Assembly (NCBI GenBank): GCA_944391155.1
Contig: CALXSO010000053.1
Location: 1-11,593, forward strand
Direction of reading: 5' to 3'
Length of the DNA stretch: 11,593 bases
Origin: an uncultured Clostridia bacterium
GTDB lineage: Bacteria > Bacillota > Clostridia > TANB77 > CAG-508
Notes under the pieces: generated by a model
What the model saw: the letters and a program-made list of their open reading frames with translations, nothing else
What the model was told of the DNA's origin: nothing
Database searches by the model: none
Translations under genes and position numbers: made by a program
Shown here: in pieces, positions 6,996 through 11,593 of the stretch
Layout of the letters: each line of letters begins with the position of its first letter
How positions within the stretch are numbered: position 1 is the first letter of the stretch

Positions 6996-7562
6996 ATGGC
7001 AGGAGTATATTCAGCAGGAGATTTTAGAAATGGAACAACTTTTGAGATGGAGGGAAATGTATTTAGAGTAGTTGAATTTCAACACGTAAAACCTGGAAAA
7101 GGTTCAGCTTTTGTTAGAACAAAATTAAAAAATGTAATAACAGGTGCAACATTGGAAAAAACATTTAATCCATCAGATAAATTTCCAGGAGCAGAAATTG
7201 AAAAAAAAGCGATGCAATATTTATACAATGATGGAGGATTATATTATTTTATGGATAATGAAACATATGATCAAATGCCATTAAATGAAGAACAATTAGG
7301 AGATTGTTTAAAATATTTAAAAGAAAATATGGAAGTAACAATATTATCATATAAGGGTAATGTATTTGCAGTAGAACCACCTACATTTGTGGAATTAGAA
7401 GTTACATATACAGAACCAGGATTTAGTGGTAATACAACAACAACATCAGGAAAGCCAGCAAAACTAGAAACTGGATTGGAAATACAAGTTCCATTGTTTG
7501 TAAACATCGGTGATATTTTAAGAATAGATACAAGAACTTGTGAATATATGGAAAGAGTATAG
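6996..7562 (+). CDS. efp: Elongation factor P
   Basis: Binds between the ribosomal P and E sites and promotes peptide bond formation at consecutive prolines. The 188-residue protein has the full three-domain length: a KOW-like N-terminal domain (about 1-65) and two OB-fold domains. The loop that reaches the peptidyl transferase centre reads [11 protein letters not shown]35 at its tip is the residue that carries a post-translational modification in species that modify it. The family signature appears as [21 protein letters not shown] near residues 153-174. No EpmA/EpmB-type modification gene is present in the window. The context next to an Xaa-Pro peptidase and a zinc-ribbon protein is typical for Clostridia. 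Assignment is secure. Confidence 0.98.
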   Translation: MAGVYSAGDFRNGTTFEMEGNVFRVVEFQHVKPGKGSAFVRTKLKNVITGATLEKTFNPSDKFPGAEIEKKAMQYLYNDGGLYYFMDNETYDQMPLNEEQLGDCLKYLKENMEVTILSYKGNVFAVEPPTFVELEVTYTEPGFSGNTTTTSGKPAKLETGLEIQVPLFVNIGDILRIDTRTCEYMERV

Positions 7563-7590
7563 CAGAGTTTAGAAAGGTTGAGAAAATTTA

Positions 7591-8064
7591 ATGAGTAGTT
7601 TAAAAAATGAATATAAAAGTTTTTTAGATGATATAGAAAAAAATATAAAAAATCCAGATGATTTAAGATATATAAAAGAAAGATTTGCAAAATTTATGGA
7701 TGTAATAATAGAAAAATTAGATACAATTTTAGATGGAAAGAACGATCAATTAGAGCATTTACTAAAAATGCAAAATAGTTTAGAAAATAGAATGGATAAA
7801 ATGCAAAAAATATTAGATAATATAGAAAAAGATATTTATTCAGATGACGGATTTGATTTTGAAATTATATGTCCATATTGCAATGCGGAATTTGTCGTAG
7901 ATATTGATGAAAATAAAACTGAAGTAGAGTGCCCAGAATGCAAAAATATGATAGAATTAGATTGGTCAGGTGAAACAGAAGATGATGAATCTTGTTCTGG
8001 ACATTGCTCTGGATGTTCTGGATGTGAACCAGAAGAAGATGATGAGGATGATGAAGATATGTAA
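7591..8064 (+). CDS. Coiled-coil and zinc-ribbon protein of the CD1247 type
   Basis: A 157-residue acidic protein. Residues 1-82 are helical and heptad-like (DILEKL..MQKILDNIEK style), suggesting a coiled coil. A zinc ribbon follows with C94-x2-C97 and C114-x2-C117 (CPYCNAEF and CPECKNMIEL). The tail has a second Cys/His cluster, C135, H138, C139, C142 and C145 in CSGHCSGCSGC, and ends in an almost purely Asp/Glu stretch. From memory, proteins with a similar N-terminal half and ribbon occur directly after efp in Clostridia and are named after C. difficile CD1247; their role is unknown. The start is the first ATG after an in-frame stop; the AAAGG (7573-7577) is 13 nt away, so translation initiation may be weak or coupled to efp, whose stop is 28 nt upstream. 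Confidence 0.8.
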   Translation: MSSLKNEYKSFLDDIEKNIKNPDDLRYIKERFAKFMDVIIEKLDTILDGKNDQLEHLLKMQNSLENRMDKMQKILDNIEKDIYSDDGFDFEIICPYCNAEFVVDIDENKTEVECPECKNMIELDWSGETEDDESCSGHCSGCSGCEPEEDDEDDEDM

Positions 8065-8076
8065 ATTAATATTATG

Positions 8077-8105
8077 TTGACAAAAGTAACAAAAAAACGT
8101 ATAAT
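8077..8105 (+). promoter_or_regulatory. Perfect consensus promoter before the 55-codon gene
   Basis: TTGACA (8077-8082) and TATAAT (8100-8105) are both perfect consensus hexamers and are separated by exactly 17 nt. This is the strongest promoter in the window by inspection. Initiation is predicted near 8112. AAAGAGG (8126-8132) lies 9 nt before the ATG at 8142. Confidence 0.88.
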
Positions 8106-8141
8106 AAAAATGTACTCTATAAAAGAAAGAGGATGATTGTT

Positions 8142-8309
8142 ATGGTAGCAAAATATTGGAAGAAAATTGGATTAATAATATTAATAGTAGCTTGTGTATT
8201 TAATGTGATGAGCAAACTAGTAAATAGAATATCTTTGAATCAGGAAATGATATCATCAGCAATTTATTCATTACAACATAATAATGAAGAGGAAAATAAT
8301 GAAAATTAA
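8142..8309 (+). CDS. Small single-pass membrane protein, 55 aa, unrecognised
   Basis: An open frame of 55 codons with a near-consensus promoter and ribosome binding site. The product starts MVAKYWKKIG, has one hydrophobic helix of about 13-15 residues (LIILIVACVFNVM, about 11-23), and a polar C-terminal half ending in an Asn/Glu-rich tail. Positive charges before the helix (K4, K7, K8) and acidic residues at the end suggest N-in, C-out topology by the positive-inside rule, or a lipid-anchored amphipath if the helix is too short to span. An in-frame ATG at 8133 abuts the ribosome binding site and is less likely. I do not recognise a family and propose no function. It lies between the zinc-ribbon gene and rpmE, 77 nt after the former. 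Confidence 0.7.
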   Translation: MVAKYWKKIGLIILIVACVFNVMSKLVNRISLNQEMISSAIYSLQHNNEEENNEN

Positions 8310-8312
8310 TAC

Positions 8313-8341
8313 TTGAAAAAAAATAAATAATATGTTATTAT
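8313..8341 (+). promoter_or_regulatory. Promoter of rpmE (extended -10)
   Basis: TTGAAA (8313-8318) and TATTAT (8336-8341) are spaced by 17 nt, with TG at 8333-8334 forming an extended -10. The leader of about 60 nt contains a tiny GGC-A6-GCC hairpin (8363-8374), which might be a remnant of a ribosomal-protein leader but is too small to claim. Confidence 0.72.
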
Positions 8342-8410
8342 AAAAAATGTTGAAAATAAATAGGCAAAAAAGCCATTATAAATACAATATATAAAAAAGA
8401 GGTGAAGAAA

Positions 8411-8614
8411 ATGAAAGAAGGAATACATCCAAATTATAATGCTTCAACAACAATTACATGTGCATGTGGAAATGTTTTAGAAGTAGGATCAACAAAAAAA
8501 GATATAAAAGTAGACGTATGCTCAAAATGTCATCCTTTCTGGACAGGAAATTTAAGACAAGAAACAGCTGGAGGTAGAGCAGATAGATTTAAGAAAAAAT
8601 ATGGTCTTGCATAA
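8411..8614 (+). CDS. rpmE: 50S ribosomal protein L31, zinc-binding form
   Basis: Large-subunit protein that helps bridge the 50S central protuberance and the 30S head. The 67-residue product starts MKEGIHPNY, as almost all L31 proteins do, and has four zinc-ligand cysteines, C17, C19, C37 and C40 (CACG and [10 protein letters not shown]). That marks the zinc-containing type as opposed to the Cys-free paralogue expressed under zinc limitation. The end [12 protein letters not shown] is standard. GAGG (8399-8402) is 8 nt from the ATG at 8411; an in-frame GTG at 8402 overlaps the ribosome binding site and would add three residues not found in the family. Its own promoter and a strong terminator make it monocistronic. 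Assignment is secure. Confidence 0.97.
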   Translation: MKEGIHPNYNASTTITCACGNVLEVGSTKKDIKVDVCSKCHPFWTGNLRQETAGGRADRFKKKYGLA

Positions 8615-8618
8615 AGAG

Positions 8619-8646
8619 AAGGTAGCAGAGTAGCTACTTTTTTTTG
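8619..8646 (+). terminator. Intrinsic terminator of rpmE
   Basis: GTAGC (8622-8626) pairs with GCTAC (8633-8637), extended by A-T and G-T pairs outwards, around a 6-nt loop, and is followed directly by eight T residues. It begins 5 nt after the rpmE stop. This is the clearest Rho-independent terminator in the window. Confidence 0.92.
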
Positions 8647-8663
8647 TTAATATAAGAAAAAAC

Positions 8664-8692
8664 TTGAAATATGAAGAAAAATGGTGTATAAT
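8664..8692 (+). promoter_or_regulatory. Promoter of the 124-aa gene
   Basis: TTGAAA (8664-8669), 17 nt, then a perfect TATAAT (8687-8692). It lies just after the rpmE terminator, so the downstream gene forms its own transcription unit. Predicted initiation near 8698-8699 coincides with the start of the leader hairpin. Confidence 0.82.
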
Positions 8693-8697
8693 TATTG

Positions 8698-8764
8698 CGA
8701 GTCAAAAATATAACTAATCCTATTATCATAAGACTCGAGACTTTTAATTAATTAGATAGGAGAG
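8698..8764 (+). promoter_or_regulatory. Leader hairpin with possible occlusion of the ribosome binding site
   Basis: CGAGTC (8698-8703) pairs with GACTCG (8732-8737), a 6-bp stem that is GC-rich for this genome, closing a 28-nt A/T-rich loop. The loop contains TCCTAT, complementary to ATAGGA (8756-8761), which overlaps the AGGAGAG ribosome binding site. A pseudoknot or alternative fold hiding the ribosome binding site is possible but short, and no known riboswitch class is recognised. Confidence 0.4.
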
Positions 8765-8770
8765 AAAAAA

Positions 8771-9145
8771 ATGCAAAAAGAAGATTCTAGAGTTTTACAA
8801 AAAGAAGTTGAGGACAAAGTAGAAAGAGGCATTGAAGAAATTTTAAAAATTCAATGTTTGAAAAAATTTTACTCAACTCTGAGAGAGCTGTTACAAGTAC
8901 AGCCTTTTGAAATCTTTAAAGATCAACTTGAAGATGAGTATAAAAAGTTTGATCTTGAGGATTACAAAAAGCTGGCTATGACAGCAAAAAATATGCTCCA
9001 AAATTGTTGCGAAACAAAAGAAGGAGCAGAAAGGATACTAACATACCATGAAGGTTTGTTAGATATCTTGGAAAAATATATTAGAAAAACTTTAGCTATT
9101 GATATAGCTATTAAAGAAAGTTTTTCTAAGATGAATCTTTACTAA
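8771..9145 (+). CDS. Hypothetical helical protein, 124 aa
   Basis: An unrecognised protein of 124 residues. It looks almost entirely helical, highly charged, with alternating Lys/Glu and spaced Leu/Ile that suggest amphipathic helices or a helical bundle. There is no signal peptide or membrane segment. It has three cysteines (C29, C79, C80) without a metal-binding pattern. A good ribosome binding site (AGGAGAG, 8758-8764) and its own promoter support expression. The codon choice differs somewhat from its neighbours, with more CTT, CTG, CTC, AAG and GAG, which may reflect different origin or expression. It lies between rpmE and the convergent gatD and shows no obvious functional link to either. 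No function is proposed. Confidence 0.78.
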   Translation: MQKEDSRVLQKEVEDKVERGIEEILKIQCLKKFYSTLRELLQVQPFEIFKDQLEDEYKKFDLEDYKKLAMTAKNMLQNCCETKEGAERILTYHEGLLDILEKYIRKTLAIDIAIKESFSKMNLY

Positions 9146-9154
9146 TTTTTCTGA

Positions 9155-9194
9155 ATGCCAAGCAAATTGTTTTATTTGATAATTTGCTTGGCAT
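9155..9194. terminator. Perfect 14-bp hairpin between convergent genes
   Basis: ATGCCAAGCAAATT (9155-9168) is exactly complementary to AATTTGCTTGGCAT (9181-9194) around a 12-nt loop. It sits in the 52-nt space between the end of the 124-aa gene (+) and the end of gatD (-), the usual place of a bidirectional terminator. However, neither side has a proper U-tract immediately after the stem, so it may act mainly as a 3'-end stabiliser for both messages. Confidence 0.6.
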
Positions 9195-9197
9195 AAA

Positions 9198-9944
9198 CTA
9201 TTTAATATTAAATTTTTCTAATAATTGACTTCTACATAGTTCTTCAAAACCATCATCTAATGGTTCTAATTTTATGTTTTCATTATATTTCTTATTTAAA
9301 CAATATTTTAAAATAAAATCAGTTAAGTTTGGATTTTTAGCAAGTAGTGGACCATGTAAATAAGTTGCAATTACATTATTTAGAAAAAATCCTTCTTTAG
9401 AATCTCCAAATTTATTACCATTTCCATATAAGACATTGCCAAAAGGAGAAAAAACATCATAAGTTTGTCCACCGTGATTTTCAAAACCTATTATTTTTGT
9501 AGATAGATCTCCAAGTTTTACATCTATTACAATATTTCCAATACATCTTTTTTTTCTATCTTCATTTGCTTCTGTGTAATATGGAAAAATATCAAGACCT
9601 GGAATAATATTTCCATCAACACCTTTGTAATATTTTCCAAACAATTGATAAGCTCCACAAATAAGTAGAAAAAAAGTACCTTTTTGAATTGCCTCTTTAA
9701 TATTTTCTTTGAATTTTAATAAATCATCAGCTAAAATACTTTGTTCTTGATCAGCACCACCACCAGCAAAAACAAGATCATAGCTTGAAAAATCAGGAGG
9801 GTTATCACCAATAGAGTATTTATCTATTTTGCAATAAAAATTTCTTTTTTCTAATCGGTATTTTAATATTTGTATATTACCAAAATCCCCATATAATTCA
9901 AGCATATCTGGATATAGATATAATATATTAATTCCTTTTTCCAT
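9198..9944 (-). CDS. gatD: Lipid II isoglutaminyl synthase, glutaminase subunit GatD
   Basis: The class I glutamine amidotransferase subunit (CobB/CobQ-like) of the MurT/GatD complex. It frees ammonia from glutamine for amidation of the D-Glu of lipid II at the cytoplasmic face of the membrane. In the 248-residue protein the nucleophile is C96 in LLICGAYQLFG and the catalytic His is H197 in TYLHGPLLAKNP. The N-terminal LYPDMLELYGDFGNI, AGGGADQEQS and FENHGGQTY are family hallmarks. Length and motif spacing match the staphylococcal and pneumococcal proteins. AAAGGA lies 11 nt before the ATG. It is downstream of murT on the same strand with a gap of 127 nt, larger than the usual tight or overlapping arrangement, and no clear promoter is visible in that gap. 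Assignment is firm. Confidence 0.95.
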   Translation of the reverse strand: MEKGINILYLYPDMLELYGDFGNIQILKYRLEKRNFYCKIDKYSIGDNPPDFSSYDLVFAGGGADQEQSILADDLLKFKENIKEAIQKGTFFLLICGAYQLFGKYYKGVDGNIIPGLDIFPYYTEANEDRKKRCIGNIVIDVKLGDLSTKIIGFENHGGQTYDVFSPFGNVLYGNGNKFGDSKEGFFLNNVIATYLHGPLLAKNPNLTDFILKYCLNKKYNENIKLEPLDDGFEELCRSQLLEKFNIK

Positions 9945-10071
9945 AATTAAATTAATCCTTTCAATAAAAATATATATTAGAACAATAATTTCAACTTCTT
10001 GATTGAAAAAACTCTATAATTCAATAGCATTGTATACCATAATCTACTAATAATAGATAGTATTTAATAAT

Positions 10072-11388
10072 TTATTTTAATTTAAAAATAGCTTTTCTTG
10101 TGGGTTGCAAAGCAGTATAATTTGCAATTACGAATTTTTTGTTGTTAGTTTCATATAATTTTTTTATAGCATCATCTAAATCAAGAAAAGCAAAAATTTT
10201 ATTTTGATCAAATCCAGAAGTTTTAATTCTAATTGCAATATCATAAGCTCTTGTACCAGATGTAATTATTCTATCAACATTTTTTAAATTGTTGAAATTG
10301 ATATCCCAAATCCAAGAAACATCAAATCCGTCTGCTATATTATCATTTAAAACGAACATCAAATCTTTATTTAAAATATCCTCATTTAATAGTCTTAGAC
10401 TTACATTTGCTCCAGTTGGGTTTTTGGCTAAATTTATAATAGTTGGGCAATTTTTTATAATTGTTTCTTCTAATCTGCCATTATCCAAGGCAAAATTTTT
10501 TAAAGAGTCTTGAATAATTTCAACATCTATTTGATATAAAGAACATACAGAAATAATTGCAAGATTATTATATACAGTATAAATACTATTGTTATGCATA
10601 TAGTAGGGAATGCCTTCAACATAGAAAACTTTTTTCTTTAAATCAATTTCTGTTGCAGTTTTATATATTTCATTATTTCCAAAATCACAATTAGGACATT
10701 TAAATTTTCCAATATGAGAATATTGGTAATATTCATATTCTAAACGTGTTTTACAGAATGGGCAAAATTTGCCTTCACCAGCTTCTACAATTTTTTTCGT
10801 GGCATTTTCGTAGGGCTCAGCATGATAATAGTAAATGTTGGAATTATTAGGGTTAGCAAAGCCTAATCTAGAAACGTTTGGGTCATCATTATTTAATATT
10901 AAGTTATTAGTATATGTTTTTAAAAAATCATTAATTTTTAGAATCAAACTTTCAACTTCACCATTACGATCTAGTTGATCCCTAAAAAAATTTAATATAA
11001 TTAAAGTATCTAATCTGAAATCCTTAAAAATTATTGGAACATAACTTTCATCAACTTCAAAACATAGAAAATCTGCTTTGATTTTTCCTGAAAGAGTAGA
11101 AGCCTTTAATAAGGTTGATAAAATACCAGTCTTCATATTATTACCTTCAGAATTACTGATGACTTTGTAGCCGGCTTGACTTAATGTGTATCTTATGCAA
11201 TTATTAGTTGATGTTTTTCCATTAGTAGCTGTTACTGCAATTACTGGACAATTTACTTTAAAATACTTTAGAATATCTGAATTCATTTTTAAGGCAATTT
11301 TACCGAGAACATTTCCGCCATTCTTATGTAATAGTTTTAATATTAAATTTAAGACTTTTGTAAAAAATATAATAAAAAAATTGTACAT
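10072..11388 (-). CDS. murT: Lipid II isoglutaminyl synthase, Mur-ligase-like subunit MurT
   Basis: The ATP-dependent subunit that activates the D-Glu carboxyl of lipid II so that ammonia from GatD yields D-isoglutamine, an essential step in several Gram-positive cocci. The 438 residues show an N-terminal hydrophobic stretch (1-20), the Mur ligase P-loop ATNGKTST (54-61), DQLDRNGE (137-144), and an inserted zinc ribbon with C209, C212, C231 and C234. The conserved ADGFDVSWIWD (352-362) carries the Asp implicated in catalysis, and the C-terminal NYTAL(x)PTR matches the DUF1727-type domain. AAGGAG is 6 nt upstream of the ATG. The closest partner is gatD downstream. A degenerate copy of the window's structured repeat lies directly upstream. 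Assignment is secure. Confidence 0.96.
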   Translation of the reverse strand: MYNFFIIFFTKVLNLILKLLHKNGGNVLGKIALKMNSDILKYFKVNCPVIAVTATNGKTSTNNCIRYTLSQAGYKVISNSEGNNMKTGILSTLLKASTLSGKIKADFLCFEVDESYVPIIFKDFRLDTLIILNFFRDQLDRNGEVESLILKINDFLKTYTNNLILNNDDPNVSRLGFANPNNSNIYYYHAEPYENATKKIVEAGEGKFCPFCKTRLEYEYYQYSHIGKFKCPNCDFGNNEIYKTATEIDLKKKVFYVEGIPYYMHNNSIYTVYNNLAIISVCSLYQIDVEIIQDSLKNFALDNGRLEETIIKNCPTIINLAKNPTGANVSLRLLNEDILNKDLMFVLNDNIADGFDVSWIWDINFNNLKNVDRIITSGTRAYDIAIRIKTSGFDQNKIFAFLDLDDAIKKLYETNNKKFVIANYTALQPTRKAIFKLK

Positions 11389-11408
11389 GTTAAACTCCTT
11401 AAATATAT

Positions 11409-11437
11409 ATTATAGTAAAATTTTCTTATTGTATAGG
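11409..11437 (-). promoter_or_regulatory. Possible promoter of murT (-10 only convincing)
   Basis: On the minus strand a perfect TATAAT occupies 11414-11409, about 21 nt before the murT ATG. At a 17-nt spacing the -35 position reads CCTATA, which is poor. That segment lies within the 19-nt match to the structured repeat, so the repeat end would supply the -35 region. A different promoter further upstream, outside the window or in the repeat, is possible. Confidence 0.35.
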
Positions 11438-11593
11438 AAACAATATGGAACTTTTACATTAGTTTAAAGCAAAAATAAATGCTTGAGGTGCTATTTTCAA
11501 AAGAAAATCGGCTTTTTTCTTTACCATATTTGGATTTTTGTATATGACAAGAAAGGTTAGTTATTTTAATAATATTTCTATTAGGGTTTATTG
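11422..11593 (-). repeat. Degenerate, inverted third copy of the structured repeat (interrupted, truncated by window end)
   Basis: Read on the minus strand, this region resembles the units at 101-341. Bases 11422-11440 are a perfect 19-nt inverted match to the junction of units 1 and 2 (208-226). Bases 11504-11559 align with the hairpin B region and the ACCTTTCTT arm of hairpin A at roughly 80% identity by eye; ACAAGAAAGGTTA is identical in the complement. The two blocks are adjacent in a normal unit but are separated here by about 63 nt (11441-11503). Beyond 11559 similarity fades before the window ends. The interval has no gene. Like the first array, the copy points in the direction of the downstream gene, here murT. 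Confidence 0.75.

Noticed and set aside
7271..7690. 139-codon minus-strand frame overlapping efp and the next gene
   Set aside because: It is antisense to two well-supported genes and shows no protein family features.
11186..11467. 93-codon plus-strand frame opposite the start of murT
   Set aside because: It is antisense to the MurT N-terminus and would read through the murT ribosome binding site and promoter; there is no ribosome binding site.
1..11593. Recoding of TGA, suggested by the absence of TGA stops among 14 genes (11 TAA, 3 TAG)
   Set aside because: All genes read full length with the standard code and use TGG for Trp; low TGA use is expected in very AT-rich Clostridia.

Overview
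The window looks like a chromosomal segment of a very AT-rich, Gram-positive anaerobe, most likely class Clostridia. Supporting signs are strong A/T bias at third codon positions, AGGAG-type ribosome binding sites, consensus sigma-A promoters with 17-18 nt spacers, the MurT/GatD lipid II amidation pair, a bacterial acyl-ACP thioesterase, a YqeG-type HAD phosphatase, and a zinc-ribbon protein just after efp. Every visible stop codon is TAA or TAG. I see no phage, IS, tRNA, rRNA or CRISPR features, so most of the window is core metabolism and housekeeping.

Layout. Bases 1-73 hold the C-terminal tail of an unidentified gene. Bases 101-341 carry two tandem 120/121-bp structured repeat units, each able to form two hairpins. 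Three independently transcribed metabolic genes follow on the + strand: pgi (glucose-6-phosphate isomerase), an acyl-ACP thioesterase, and pyk (pyruvate kinase). After a 310-nt intergenic region rich in inverted repeats, a consensus promoter starts a compact run of yqeG, an A24 prepilin peptidase and an M24 Xaa-Pro peptidase. Next come efp (own promoter) and a coiled-coil/zinc-ribbon protein. A 55-codon membrane-protein gene lies behind a perfect TTGACA-17-TATAAT promoter. It is followed by rpmE (zinc-binding L31) with a clear terminator, and an unrecognised 124-aa helical protein with a hairpin leader. The strand then switches: gatD and murT run leftward and meet the + strand genes at a 14-bp-stem hairpin.

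How the genes fit together. pgi and pyk are glycolytic, and the thioesterase releases fatty acids from acyl carrier protein. efp and rpmE serve translation. The M24 peptidase removes N-terminal residues before proline, while EF-P relieves ribosome stalling at prolines; the two are commonly neighbours in Firmicutes. MurT/GatD amidate D-glutamate in lipid II.

The most interesting feature is noncoding. The tandem repeats at 101-341 have a third, degenerate copy in inverted orientation at about 11422-11560, upstream of murT. It includes a perfect 19-nt match to the junction of the first two units. Both loci lie upstream of, and in the same orientation as, the gene they precede. This suggests a dispersed structured RNA or repeat family that I cannot assign to a known class.
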